Source: Diaporthe sp. PMI_573 (lineage: Eukaryota; Ascomycota; Sordariomycetes; Diaporthales; Diaporthaceae). Taken from it: 64,000 nt of DNA. The notes under the pieces were generated by a model. It was given only the letters and a program-made list of their open reading frames with translations. It did no database searches and had not been told where the DNA came from. Shown here piece by piece: positions 22,690-33,888 of this stretch (its first letter is position 1; each line of letters begins with the position of its first letter). A program made the translations under genes and the position numbers. The stretch lies in the NCBI GenBank assembly GCA_021399435.1, contig JAJTUP010000049.1, positions 372,001 to 436,000 of the forward strand, read 5' to 3'.

Positions 22690-25600
22690 ATGGCTGAAGC
22701 TCTTGGAGTGACCGCCAGTGCCGTCGGCGTCATCGGCTTCGCCGGACAGCTGGCTCAGAGTGCCGCATTTTGTTACAACTTCTTCAAAGATGCCAAGGAT
22801 GCACCGCAAGACGTGGAAAAGCTTTTGGCTGAGCTTCGAGACGTCACGACCCTACTCCAAGGAGTAGCTGCTATCTACAGCCCACGCGACAGTCCAGACG
22901 CCAATCTGGAACAAGCCCTGCGGCAATGTCAGCAAGCGATCAAGGCAATAGAGGCTGCATTGCGCACAGTCAGGATTTCAGGCAGCCTCACAAAGGGGCG
23001 AAGATGGTGGAGACAAATCAAAGCCGCCCTGAAGCGCCCTGGCTTGGCAAAACATCTGGAAAGATTGGGAAGATCCAAAGCCACGCTTGTGCAGGCATGC
23101 ATGAACAATTCAAGGTAGGGTTCCCCGATCCTCGACTACTACGATTCTAACGGTTCCAGAATGGCCGCGGCTACACACTTGCGAGTGAGTCAGGACATGA
23201 AAGCTCGCTTGAGTGTTTTAGCACAAGACCAAGCCGATGGCAACGATCTCGCCTTCGAAACGAAGACAATTGTCAGCGACATTGAAACGAGAACGGCCGA
23301 GATGCACGTATATCTCAGTCGTGATTCTGAAATCACTGCACAGATACAGCCACGAGTGGAGGCTATTGAGCGGATGACAACAGAGCTCCTTGACCAGCGA
23401 TCCATGATAGACGACGTCAACTTGATTCCAACGGACCCTCATCAACGAGAACGCCTTGTCAGAAGTTTTGCACATGGAATCAGCAGAAACGTAATCGCTG
23501 GTGTCCGTCAGTACCTCCAAAAGACATACATGGAGGGACTTCTCCTAGCCAACCTGCCGATATCTGAGAGACATTGTCAGTGCAAAGGCCACGAAAGCCA
23601 AACCGCCGTGGATGATACCTCGGCATGCTCGATCAACTTACCCACAAAACACGGCTTCCTTCAACAGACACAGGGCTCCAGTGCGAGTTCAGGCAACCGG
23701 ACGGAAGATACATGGCTCAAGCAGTCCCGAAGCACGACCAGCCGATATCTCATCAACAATCGCCTACTTGGCACATTGAAGTTGCAGACTACATTAACCA
23801 CATATTCGCGCCGCTCTTTGAATGGTTCACGTCATGCAAGAGATCTTCGACAGATTTGGTATACGAAAATAACATATATGCCATCTCTCCTGTGTAGTCA
23901 GGGCATTATGGCCAAATACAGTCCTTGGAAGTCGGCCGGCGAAGGCGAACACTTTGTCCCCAGCTTCAATATTGGTCTCAGCACATTCAACATTCGCGAC
24001 GATGACTCTGAAATATTCGAAGCGTGCAAGCAATTGGATACGAGAAGAATTCAAGATCTATTTGACAGAGGCCTAGCCTCACCATTCGATGTAGATAGTG
24101 ATGGCAGGAATTTACTTGGGTGTACTATCAATTACGGAGTAAGTGAAATGCCTCTCAAAAGGAAGAATGATTAATGAGATAGGTCCAGAGCATCATGCTT
24201 CTAGCTTTCCTTCTCTCCTAGCAATTCATAGGATATCCAGCTCGTGACTCGTCGCATGGCTGACGAAATATAATAGCTTCAGGCCGTTTTCAAAAACCAG
24301 AGTCCATGTCCAAAAGGTCCTGGGCAATTATTGTCATCTTTCGAAAGGATGATTGACATGTTTCTCAGTTTTGGGCTCGACAGCGGCCACCTAGAGACGG
24401 ATAGCGTGGATCATCGTGTCCAGTAAGTACAACTCCACTTCGTGAGCGTTCATGATGGGAAACAAGCGAACCTCAAGCTCACACTAGAAAGGAATGCTTT
24501 GTCACTATACATATCTGTGTTGCTGGAAATGAACCCTGTCAACGACAATTTGTTTCAGGAACGGTTGCAACTCATCTTGGAGAAGCTTTTGGCGACCGCT
24601 GAGTCCGATCCTTTCGAAAACGGCAATAATGGGTCAGTATTGCTCCAAGTTGACTCAAAAGGCGAGTACATCGTCATAGATTACCCAACATGCTTTCTGG
24701 AGTATTTGGAAGCCATGCCAAAGTTGTGTCTGGAGATCTTGGCAAGAGAAGAGGAGTGGCCGATTCCGTGGAGCACTCTGCAAGTCCCAGTGCTGTGCAG
24801 TCTGTTCCTTTTCCGCGGCTATCCTCAACCTTACAAGTGGGCATGGATTTTGGAACATGTGGAATTCTGGGTCACGAGTACGCATGGAGAAGTCGAGGTG
24901 TATCTGAGGGCCAAGTCCACCCTAGTCCAAAAGATCCTAAGGAAACAGCGCACCACGGATAAGCGGCAATGGGCAATGTTCTTACTGCATGGCGCCATTC
25001 ATGACGGTGGAGAGACAGTCGCGCTTTTTACGAGGCATGACTATCGTGGTCAAGGGGTCCCGTGGGTACGGCATAGGATAAAGAAGTTGGTCTTGATCCG
25101 CGCGTTTCTCGTGGCTACGATGGAAATGATCCTGACGACTTGGTGGCACGAGCTTGGCGCGCCTCCCGTCATCAATCAAATCAACAAACATGCTGCACGG
25201 CACAGCCTCCGGATGGTCAGCATATGGGAAGAAGCATTGCGGAACGCTCGCCGTGTTTTACAGCGACGGGCTCTGGAAACGGCAAAGCTTTCGCAGCAAA
25301 GAAGTTCTGAGCCTACCGCAGGAGTACCAGATGGATGTTCCGAGACCGAAGAAGGATGGGAGACTGATGCATCTGACGAATACTTTTCAGCAGAAGAGAA
25401 CGCCTCCCAGAACTCTGGTGATATCGACGAACAGTGGGAGACTGAAGAGGAGTGGGAAGAGGGGTATATGCTGGATAAAGCAGTCGACGTGGGGCGTCCT
25501 GATGATAAGAATGCTCAACTTCGCGATTCAGAGAGAGAAAACTACAGCCCTGACATGGAAGATTTCGACACGGACTACTGGTTTCACGTGTGTGAGCAGA

Positions 25601-25734
25601 GAAACATTTTGTTTTGTGGCTGGCAAGAGTGCCGGCGAGCGGTACCACCAAATCAAGGCAAATTGAAACGTGTCGCCGGCGCGGTAGCCGATTATTTCCT
25701 CGGATCTTATGGTAAAGAGACGGAGGTAACTTGA
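22690..25734 (+). CDS. Fungal N-terminal (Fungal_N / HeLo-like) domain protein
   Basis: The N-terminus MAEALGVTASAVGVIGFAGQ followed by DAPQDVEKLLAELRDVTTLL is the typical Fungal_N start found on many fungal NLR-like and ankyrin proteins, where such domains can mediate membrane association and cell death. An upstream in-frame ATG (22651) is possible but the conserved start is at 22690. Suggested exons are 22690-23114, 23160-24138, 24283-24422 and 24492-25734 (928 aa). Intron 1 is clear. The last two junctions are tentative and were chosen because they keep one frame. The middle has a coiled-coil-like segment and one ankyrin-like helix pair (EACKQLDTRRIQDLFDRG). The C-terminus has a very acidic Glu/Trp-rich stretch (EEGWETDASDEYF, then a QWETEEEWEEG tract) and ends in a Cys/Trp motif (FCGWQECRR). 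No NACHT or P-loop is seen. Confidence 0.72.
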
Positions 25735-26605
25735 TTGAAGTGAAGCATTAGAAGCATGGCATGCAGTGTGCAGAGCAGCCTGGGCAGAGGTGAAGGTGCA
25801 CCTCGTGCGGAGATTCAAATCACGAATATTCCTCTTCATGGAAGTCAAACAACTTTACATAACTTATCAATGTTACAAGGGTTCACTTCGATTGATGATC
25901 AAGAAATAAACATCTGATTACCCAAGAATGTGGAAGCCATTCATCAAGACATGTCCGTTTTACAAGTTGCACACCGCCTCGCCAACTTTGTGCATCATGC
26001 CGCTGATACGGACAATGTTCAGCCTACCTTGGTACTATGATGTTACAATATCGCACCACTGGTACATCCAAGAGGCTGGAGCATTTCAAATTGTACTCGG
26101 CCCAAACCTCGTAACATATGAATCTAACACCGGATAGAATTTGGCAACGAAGCGGACTTTTCGTCATTTGTGCAGGTCAATTACTTTGATATTGCAATGA
26201 CTGTGAGTCTTACATTTTGGTTTCATGGCCAATAGTGAGACACAATAAGATTCACTTCTGCTGTTGGCAGTTGCTGAAGCCACTCTGTGCCCCACATCAA
26301 CGTTGGTTGCCTGTAGCAGACAAGACTACGCCTCGCAGTGACTCAGACGATGAAGTTAGACGGGAAGTGACAGCTCCTAAAGCAAAACAAGTTCTGCCTG
26401 CTAGGTTTGTCACATAAAAATGTGTGCATCTCCAATTGAGGAGCCATTCGTTCACCTGCCATAAGATAATCTAGTGACTCAAAACTGGCAGCCGGTGCAG
26501 ACTTTCCTACCTAGTCCCGCATTCAAACCATACACCTGCTCGCCTTTTCTTTTCCCTCTTCAAATCTCAAATAAGCTCATTGAACCTTTTGATCAATCAC
26601 ACAAA
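25735..26605. other. Intergenic region
   Basis: No coding pattern recognised. The last 150 nt are pyrimidine-rich and probably form the 5' leader of the next gene. Confidence 0.45.
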
Positions 26606-27473
26606 ATGGCAGACTCGTCGACATCGCAACGCCCTGATAGTACAGGTTCCGATGTCGCCATCGACCCTCAGGACCCAATCGTCTCGGTGAAGCGTATCGG
26701 ACTTCACAAAGTGTTTGCCATCACCGAGAGCGGCACACCCTGTAAGTACAGACACGAACTTGATGGTGTTGAAGGCACAGTCATCATGGATTAATCTATT
26801 GACCTGTCCGATGGGCATAGACGTCAGCACACACAAGCCGGACGGCACCAATACTCCCTGGGAGAAGGTCGAGACGCCACCCGAGGACACGCAGCCAACC
26901 ACCCCCTCGAAGCAGCTCTACCTCGTCCGCCACAACCAGGTCGAGGGCCAGCGTCTCCACTGGAGCCTCGAGACGGCCAATGTTGAGGGTGGCGACCTGG
27001 AAGGCAACGTTTATCAGGTCTTGGGGGACGCCGAATTCATGGAATACAGACCCAGTCAGGTTCGTGCACAAAGTTTCAGGCTCTGCAACTCACTGAAGAG
27101 ATGCTGAACTTTCGCAGGACGGTGTGTCTGTGCCCACTCTGAGTAACCCGGACATTCGGGACGTAAGTCACATCCTTTTCAGTTCACTACTCATCTGCAT
27201 ACACCCGAGGGTAATCATTGAAATGAGAGAGCGGCTGACCCTGTGGCATAACAGTACTTTGTCCTGATCCCTGAGCTCACGGCGGAGATGGAGGACACGG
27301 TCAAGAAGGTGGCTGCAGCTGAGCCCCCTCCTCAGGCAAAGAGCAGGAAGGAGGTCAAGGAGAACTGCCAGACCTGGGCCATCAGGGTGATGAAGAAGCT
27401 GGTTGAGCTCGGAATGATGGATTCGCAGAAGGTGGTTGACTGCGAGGCCCGCTTGGAGCCTATCCTGGATTAG
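26606..27473 (+). CDS. Unknown conserved-looking protein, four exons
   Basis: Exons 26606-26741, 26821-27059, 27118-27162 and 27255-27473 join in frame to 212 aa. All introns have GTAAGT or GTTCGT donors and CAG/TAG acceptors. The ATG context (CACAAAATGG) is good. The protein is hydrophilic: an acidic N-terminus with DPQDPIVSVKRIGLHKVFAI, a central LYLVRHNQVEGQRLHWSLE segment, a proline-rich link, and a C-terminal helix with CQTWAIRVMKKLVELGMM. No signal peptide, membrane helix or catalytic motif is seen. The phrase RLHWSLETA with a later C-x-x-W segment recalls small fungal proteins of unknown function. I cannot assign a role. Confidence 0.75.
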
Positions 27474-27888
27474 AGTATAGGCCTTTTTGCGCCAAGTCTC
27501 TGTGGGAACTTGTCTCGCTGGGTGGTTTGACTTGGGAAGCATTTTTGAGCAAACCAGCTTGTAACGAAAATCAATTGCGCTATCAATTCCGCGCTCCTCC
27601 AACCACTGACGTTGTGCTATAGATCTTGGGGAAGATATCATCCTTCAAAATTGAGCGCCACCAGGTTTCCATGGCTATAATTCGATCCACCTCATAGGCC
27701 AGCTTCCTCACCCCGGATCTGCGTGCTGGGCTCCGTTGTGGAAACGCGGGGTGATGGCGCAATTCCAAGCCGGAAAAGGTGCCGAGTGGGTGGGGGTGGG
27801 TGCCGGTATTCCCGGTCAATGACCTTGATACACTGAGCTCGTGGAAGCCGCCGCCGAGTCCTGCTCGTGCTGCATCTCACAAGCCGCC
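27474..27888. other. Intergenic region
   Basis: Short 3' and 5' flanks of the neighbouring genes. A GGGTGGGGGTGGG tract lies at about 27788-27800. Nothing else is seen. Confidence 0.45.
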
Positions 27889-28860
27889 ATGAATCGTATC
27901 CTGACCCAAGTATCTCGCCGGCCGGCCAGCTTCACGAGAGCAGCTTCGGCAGCGACCTGGCAGCGACACATCACAACCTCAACCACCCGCCCCCTCGCCT
28001 CGATCCAGCAACAGATGGCAACGACCAGCACAGCCCACAGGGCACCACCAACCGCAGTCCAGTCCCTCGGCAAGACCAAGGCGGGCCGCGACCTGCGCAT
28101 CCGCAGCTACCCACGCTTCGCGACCCTCGAGGAGGAGCGGCAGTACCGCAAGGAGCACCTCGCGGCGGCCTTTCGCATCTTCGCGGACAGGGGCTACGAC
28201 GAAGGGGTGGCGGGCCATATTTCCGTGCGCGACCCTATTCTGACGGACCACTTCTGGCTGAACCCGCTGTCGGCGCATTTCTCGCAGATCCGCGTGTCGG
28301 ACTTGATACTAGTCGACGAGGAGGGGCAAATCGTCGAGGGCGACGAGCCCATCAACACGGCCGCGTTCACCATCCACAGCGCCATCCACCGTGGCCGTCC
28401 GGATGTGCATGCTGCGTGCCATGCGCACAGCGTCCATGGCAAGGCGTTTAGTGTGTTTGGGCGGGAGCTGGAGATGATCACGCAGGACTCGCTGCGGTTC
28501 TATGGGAGCCATGGCGTGTATCGGCATTTCGGCGGCGTCGTGGTCGATGCGGACGAGGGGGCGCGGATCGCGGGGGCGCTGGGCAACGGGAAGGCTGTCA
28601 TCCTGCAGAACCATGGGCTCTTAACGGTGGGCCAGAGCGTTGACGAGGCTGCGTTCTGGTTCATGTCGCTGGATCGCACGTGTCAGGCGCAGCTGCTGGC
28701 GGATGCGGCCGCGGCGGGCGGGTATGAGAAGGTGCTGATCGATGAGGATGAGTGCAAGTTCTCGGCGCAGAGTGTTGGTGGCCCAGAGAAGGGCTGGCTT
28801 GCTTTTCAGCCGTACTATGATGAGGTGTTGGCCAAGACGAAGGGGGATTTCTTGAAGTGA
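27889..28860 (+). CDS. Class II aldolase/adducin family protein, probably mitochondrial
   Basis: Single exon, 323 aa from the ATG in GCCGCCATG context at 27889. Residues 1-40 are rich in Arg, Ser and Thr without acidic residues, a good mitochondrial presequence. The aldolase II fold is shown by YDEGVAGHISVRDP, the metal-binding block HAACHAHSVHGKAF and the distal motif LQNHGLLTVG. The two His clusters are the usual zinc ligands of fuculose-phosphate aldolase-type enzymes. Fungal members annotated as aldolase/adducin domain proteins have few defined substrates, so whether it acts as aldolase, decarboxylase or epimerase is open. GC content and codon use match the GC-rich housekeeping genes of this window. 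The frame is intact and of usual length. Confidence 0.9.
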   Translation: MNRILTQVSRRPASFTRAASAATWQRHITTSTTRPLASIQQQMATTSTAHRAPPTAVQSLGKTKAGRDLRIRSYPRFATLEEERQYRKEHLAAAFRIFADRGYDEGVAGHISVRDPILTDHFWLNPLSAHFSQIRVSDLILVDEEGQIVEGDEPINTAAFTIHSAIHRGRPDVHAACHAHSVHGKAFSVFGRELEMITQDSLRFYGSHGVYRHFGGVVVDADEGARIAGALGNGKAVILQNHGLLTVGQSVDEAAFWFMSLDRTCQAQLLADAAAAGGYEKVLIDEDECKFSAQSVGGPEKGWLAFQPYYDEVLAKTKGDFLK

Positions 28861-29131
28861 ACCCGAGATACCGGCCAAGAGAGAGATGCATCTTGTACGA
28901 AATAAAAAAGATGTAGCCGGAATACAGTCTTCTTGCTTCTGCGTTGAATGGGGAAAGAGCCAGGAACTGGGCCTTTGTTTCCCCATGAACGTTTCTTGAC
29001 GCATCAGCAACACACTGTGGGCGACGACAACAATCGCATCCGATGCTTGCAGGCAGTGCGGCAGATCTCAGACCTTTACCTGGTTCCTTGCTGAGTTCCA
29101 TGCAACTGAAGACTGCCGAATCCTCGTCAAA

Positions 29132-30034
29132 ATGTCCTCGACAAACGACTCACAAAGGGACTCAGTCCCTCACGACGAGAAAGTCGGCGTGCGCGTTGAG
29201 GTGCGGGTCAACACGCGCATCAACACGCGCATCGTCGTGCGCATACACGTCGATGACGGCCCTCAAGATCCCTCGGATGGACCAAACAGCGATCAATCCC
29301 AGCAAAGCGATGAGAACAACGATGAAGAGATCAGCCAGGCAGTCATTGGTCCAGACGACCAGCAGGATCGTCCAGAAGCAGAAACATCCACATCGGTCAT
29401 GTTGAGCGAGCTGGCCCAGCACCCACTTGATTGGCCTGCCGATGGCTTTGCTGATGATGACCCGGCCGCAGCACACATGGCCGAGATCCTGCAGTCGCTC
29501 GATACGCTGGCTGTGAGACCATGTGCCGTAGAGGACATCATCATCACCCGAACAACCGACGAGAAGGACAGAAAGGATCGCCCGTTCGAGCAACTGTCTC
29601 GGCGTGGGGTGGCAGGCGGCGGCGACGGCAATTTCTTTCTTCCAAATCCTAGCGACCCTGGGAACATGACGGGAAAGGTCGATTGCTCCAAGACTGGCCT
29701 GACTGTCATCATGCAAGCGCTGCGAGAGGTCGTCAGAAACTATGGAGAGGCAATGTCGATCTCACCCTCAAGTCATCAAGCCGATCAACTCGATGCAGCA
29801 AATGGCGCGATGAGTTTCACTCAACCCAACAAATTGGAGAACAGCCAGACCTACGGCGCCGTTGTCGACCCTTTCACGCCCAAAGGGGCCAGGACGGCTG
29901 CGGCGGCCCTCCAACTGGCAGCCCGTGATTCTACGGGTGATCATGTCATCTTTTGCGCTCTCGCTGCTCTGGAGGCCGACCGCGATGTGCTAGGGAAGTC
30001 ATCTGCAATCCTTGCTGTCTATCCAATGAATTGA
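29132..30034 (+). CDS. Unknown protein, 300 aa, Asp/Gln-rich N-terminus
   Basis: An intact single frame from an ATG in CAAAATG context. The N-terminus carries a short alternating Val/Arg segment (VRVEVRVNTRINTRIVVRIH, about residues 20-39) that should form a beta strand pair or hairpin. An acidic, Gln/Asp-rich disordered stretch follows. The C-terminal half is mixed alpha/beta with KVDCSKTGLTVIMQAL and GARTAAAALQLAA. No signal peptide, transmembrane segment or known motif is seen. I do not recognise the family. Coding is supported by the long open frame and codon use like its neighbours, not by homology. Confidence 0.6.
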   Translation: MSSTNDSQRDSVPHDEKVGVRVEVRVNTRINTRIVVRIHVDDGPQDPSDGPNSDQSQQSDENNDEEISQAVIGPDDQQDRPEAETSTSVMLSELAQHPLDWPADGFADDDPAAAHMAEILQSLDTLAVRPCAVEDIIITRTTDEKDRKDRPFEQLSRRGVAGGGDGNFFLPNPSDPGNMTGKVDCSKTGLTVIMQALREVVRNYGEAMSISPSSHQADQLDAANGAMSFTQPNKLENSQTYGAVVDPFTPKGARTAAAALQLAARDSTGDHVIFCALAALEADRDVLGKSSAILAVYPMN

Positions 30035-30087
30035 TGGCATTTGAGACCTGTGAGATGCCTGACCGGGAGGGGGGGCATTGATCAAAA

Positions 30088-30329
30088 ATGGGCAACGGTA
30101 TGTTTGCATACTGGGCTCTGTTTGAAACATAATTCTCAACGTGCGCAGCTGACTGACTGAGACGCTCAATGGATATGACACGACAGGTCACAAAGCAGAC
30201 TGGGCCAGCAAGACTCTGGGGTACCAGGCACGCTTGAAACGCGTCCACGAGGCACTGCTCATCTCGAAGTTGCCTGGAAGACAAGGTTTGAAGAACTTGA
30301 GGGAGTTGGCTGATTATCGATGGAGATGA
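30088..30329 (+). CDS. Possible small gene, about 50 aa, one intron
   Basis: Exon 1 is only ATGGGCAACG (30088-30097). A GTATGT donor and a CGACAG acceptor (intron 30098-30186) connect it to 30187-30329, which encodes a basic helical peptide with LGYQARLKRVHEALLISKLPG and RELADYRWR, ending in TGA. The ATG context (CAAAAATGGG) is good and splicing keeps the frame. It could instead be the last exon of the upstream gene or chance. Too short for an ORF scan. Confidence 0.35.
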
Positions 30330-30800
30330 ACATTGAAGTATGGAAAAGAGGTGTGTTTTTCTGTTCTGGCCTGTAGTCTTGCCACAGCTAAATATTAGCT
30401 ACCACAATCTCGATATGGGGAAGAAGCATAAATTATTTCAGGGCACATCATGGCGCCCACTCAGCCATGGGCTCTCACGACCGGCCCGTCAAATATCAAT
30501 GTTGGTTTGCCCCTCTTCTGACTGTTTTAATTCAATGGAATGACACTTTTTGAGCCTATGAACTCTACACATCGGAGCAACTCGTGTGGGCGACATTCAT
30601 GTGCATTCAGTGGTTTTTCTGCTTTTGCTGCCAAAACAGCGGCCCGTCATCCAAAAATGAATCAGTCACTACACACAGGGTTAGGGCATGGCAAGAGGCA
30701 AAACGTGGATGATAAAAACATTCAGTTCACGAGTCCACAGAACCTTACTATGGTGGTCCCAGTGCACCGGACCCTCACCCCCTCCAGGGCTGGCCAGTAC
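30330..30800. other. Intergenic region, convergent gene ends
   Basis: 3' flanks of the preceding plus genes and of the chitin-binding gene on the minus strand. No other feature is seen. Confidence 0.45.
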
Positions 30801-31784
30801 TCACGCAGGATCACAGGTCCCAAAGTTCGCCTGGCACCCTGCAATCGGGGAGCAATACACGTCCCCCGAGCCACAATATCCAAACTGGGAACAACATTGT
30901 CCATACTGCCAGCGAATACATGACTTGTTGTTTCCACACGTGCCGTCCGTGGTCGGGGTCTGGCCCGGCGGGAGACCAGGTGTCGGGCTGGCGCTCGCGC
31001 TGCTGCTGGAAGAGCTGGTGCTGGTGGTCCTCGAGGTTGTCGTCGTTGTGACTGTCGATGTGGATGAGCTGCTCGTTGACGAGGATGTCGTCGATGGCAC
31101 GCCGGGCGTCGTCGTCGACGAAGATCCCTCGCATATCCCGTAGTTTGCCTGGCACCCCGAGATCAGGGAGCAGTACACATCCCCCGAGCCGCAGTATCCG
31201 AACTGGGAGCAGCACTGTCCGAAGGACCACCCCAGGCAGGACTTGTTGTTGCCACATGTTCCGTCCGGGGTGGTGCTCTGGCCGGGTGGGAGGCCGACAG
31301 TTGGGCTTGCGGTGCTGCTGCTGCTGCTACTGCTCGTGGTGCTGCTGCTGGTGGTGACGCTGGTTGACGAAGTGGTCGTCGTCACCGTGGGCGAAGATGA
31401 GCTGGTTGTCGTGGTTGTCGTGGTGGTGGCCGAGGTAGTCGTGGTGGTGGCCGAGGTAGTCGTGGTGATCGAGCCCTCACACACCCCGTATGCTGGCTGA
31501 CACCCTGCGATGTTGGAGCAGTACATGTCCGAAGAGCCGCAGAAGCCCCATTGCGAGCAGCAGAGGTTGTTGGTGCACCTCGCGCCGTTGGCTGCCGCAC
31601 CGCACTGTGGGGAGGTGCCCTGGCGCCGCGAGAGAGTAAAGTTGAAACGCTTGCCCCCGTCTAGGACGCCGTTGTAAGCCCGGCCTAACCTTGGGGCCAC
31701 GTCCGGTGCGTTGATGACGGAGGCGGCTCCTTGCCCGAGCAGGAGCAGTCTTGCCAACGCGTTTGCGAGAGTCGGCCAATGCAT
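30801..31784 (-). CDS. Secreted protein with three CBM18 chitin-binding modules
   Basis: Single exon, 327 aa. Residues 1-26 are a plausible signal peptide with an ARLLLLGQGAAS core. Three hevein-type modules follow at about 61-102, 177-218 and 283-324, each with eight cysteines and the CCSQxGxCG core. They are joined by Ser/Thr-rich linkers that are likely O-glycosylated. No catalytic domain is present, so it should bind chitin in the wall or shield it, as LysM- and CBM18-type effectors do. Modules 2 and 3 and their GLPPGQ-type lead-ins are almost identical in protein and very similar in DNA, pointing to a recent internal duplication. Module 1 is more diverged. A role in hiding chitin from a host or protecting from chitinases is inferred. 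Confidence 0.9.
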   Translation of the reverse strand: MHWPTLANALARLLLLGQGAASVINAPDVAPRLGRAYNGVLDGGKRFNFTLSRRQGTSPQCGAAANGARCTNNLCCSQWGFCGSSDMYCSNIAGCQPAYGVCEGSITTTTSATTTTTSATTTTTTTTSSSSPTVTTTTSSTSVTTSSSTTSSSSSSSTASPTVGLPPGQSTTPDGTCGNNKSCLGWSFGQCCSQFGYCGSGDVYCSLISGCQANYGICEGSSSTTTPGVPSTTSSSTSSSSTSTVTTTTTSRTTSTSSSSSSASASPTPGLPPGQTPTTDGTCGNNKSCIRWQYGQCCSQFGYCGSGDVYCSPIAGCQANFGTCDPA

Positions 31785-33191
31785 CTTGGCTTTGAAGGCG
31801 GACTTTGGTGTACAGGTGCCTGCGTGCAGAGGTTGAGCTGCGAGTCTTCATCATGATCAGCGGAGGTCCCTGGATTTTTTATATTGAAGGGAATATGTCT
31901 TGGCCAATACGGTCGAAGCTCGAAATTTGGCTCGGGTATTCGGGATGAATGGATAGATACCGCGTGCACCCGCAGCTTCTCGGTGCCCAGAACACCAAAT
32001 CACCCGGAGAGGTGTATATGTGGCCTCTACAGGTCGGATGCTAATTGTGAAGACCTATTTTCCGGCTGAAAGGAAGGTGTGAAGACTGTATTGAGACTTG
32101 GCCGTGCTCGAAGTGATCCGCAGGTACCGAATTAAGCATGCTGTGTGGCCTATGGCGCATGCGTTTATATTGCAGGATAAATTGGGCTCTCCAAATCGAG
32201 GTAGCATTGTCCGTGGCTCGTGATTGATAGGGACGATGATAAGTAAGTAGTTACCAACAACATGCCAAGCATATCAACCCCCTAAAAATATCTTTCGTGC
32301 GACTCAACGAAGCCTGGCGCCATAGGTGTTCCAGGAAATGGTAGGAGTTGAAGAGGATGCCAATGTGCCCCAAGGCACACATGTGGTAGTCGGGGTCTCG
32401 GGCCCGGCGGCCGGTTCGGCCTACCCGGCCGGATCCTGAGGATGCCGAGTATATCCAGAAACTTGTGCCTATTGGGGATGCTGTGTTTTCCTAAATAATC
32501 ATGTGGGGTGCCCGATTTGGTTCAAGTGAGGTGGGTAAGCCATGAATAATTGACTTTGGCAAACGACTATGGGTTCTTGTCCAATGGTCCGACCAATTTG
32601 AAGCTTGTATGCATCACAGATCACAGTGTTTACCTTGGTCCTTATCCGTTTGTTAGGGACGGCTGAAGCACCACTTCATGAGTGTCAGTCGCGTGAGGGG
32701 CCGGGAGGAAAGGCGATGAGGAGCGGAAGTAGGCAAGTGCTAAGGGCATTAATTATCTCGACCGGAAAGCGACCTCTTTAGACACGGTGAACTTAGAGTC
32801 GTTTGACAGAAATTCCAGATCTTTCCGGGACAGACAACGACTCAGAAATATGGAAATGGCGTTGAAGGAGGAGGAGTTGCCCAAAAGACTGCCACCCACA
32901 ATCTCCGTCGACTGCCCACTCACGCTCCTGCTGGCGACGGTGGCAACGGCTCATGCCATCCCGACCTATCAGCAATTTCAACAACGGGCAAGACCAGCCG
33001 CGATCATGCCCAAGTCGTCTCCCTATGGGGTTGTACATGAAGAGTGGCCGTCTGGCAGACCAGACATGGAGTCACTGGAAGTCCTTTTCTCCATCTGCCT
33101 GTGTGGATGGGCAGCCTCTCGCGACTGCCAGCCCAGAAAGTGCTCTCAAGTATTGGCAAACAAATTATCTTGAGCACTTGAGGAAGGCTCT
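31785..33191. other. Intergenic region, no clear gene
   Basis: About 1.4 kb. A GC-rich patch with a GGCCGG-type inverted repeat lies at about 32395-32440. A plus frame from about 32863 to 33173 contains a hydrophobic LTLLLATVATAHA segment that could be a signal peptide or leader of the downstream broken gene. No exon chain could be confirmed. Confidence 0.35.
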
Positions 33192-33888
33192 ATGGGCTGG
33201 CGGAGCTTACTTTCGTTATTTCCCGCGGAACAACGCAAAAATACCAAGGTATCGAGCTTTGCCCAACAACAAGCGGCGGAAACCAAAACTGACAAGACTT
33301 CGGAATCTCCTGCGGGCGACAGCAAGGTACCACAATGGCAGACTCTGTAGGTTCTCCGCAAAGGCCACTGTCATAACAAAACCAAGTATCTGACTTCTGC
33401 TTGATGCGAGGACGCACCCGAAAAGGCCACACCTGAAAAGGTCAAGACTCCACTGGCACTGATAGGGGGAATACAGGACATAATGAGCAAGGCCGACCGC
33501 ATCAAGGCAAATTCGAGCCCAGAGCTCCGTGTTATCCTGGATGATGTCGAAAAGGAGGAGAGGGTAGCCGTGCGGCTGATCAACGAAATCCGCGAGCATT
33601 TCCCGAGGGGCAGAGAGGAGGTTTCAGCAGGCTCAAGAGAAAGTCAATCAGAAGTTTTTGGCGCTCCGCACCCCAAGACACAAAGCGATGAACGATCCAA
33701 AAGATCAAGAGGCGGCCCAGGAAGAGCAGATTGAATACTTGGAGGTTCGGCAGGCACAAGAGGAGCTTGCAACATGTTTCTTCGAAAAGCCTGTCAGGGA
33801 GCGCCTCTGCTCGGCTACCAGCATTCATATTTTGGATATGTTTTTCTTGGGGTTGATCCGCCGTGCGATTCACCATCGACAGTCTTAA
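33192..33888 (+). pseudogene. Frameshifted coiled-coil protein gene
   Basis: Exon 1 (33192-33326) encodes a Gln/Lys/Glu-rich segment (FAQQQAAETKTDKTSE). A GTACCA..GCGAG intron (33327-33410, branch CTGAC) leads to DAPEKATPEKVKTPL and a charged helix region (SPELRVILDDVEKEERVA). At about 33605-33615, in a run of four G, the coding signal jumps by one base to another frame, which continues as a coiled coil (RFQQAQEKVNQKF, QEAAQEEQIEYLEVRQAQEEL) to a stop at 33886-33888. One extra base explains the break. It could be a real inactivating change or an assembly error. No known domain is seen. The next gene downstream also encodes a coiled coil. Confidence 0.5.

Noticed and set aside
30801..31784. 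Chitinase activity for the CBM18 protein
   Set aside because: No glycoside hydrolase domain is present; only binding modules and linkers.
33216..33599. 127-codon minus frame with hydrophobic segments
   Set aside because: It overlaps the coiled-coil pseudogene, whose splice and charge pattern fit better.
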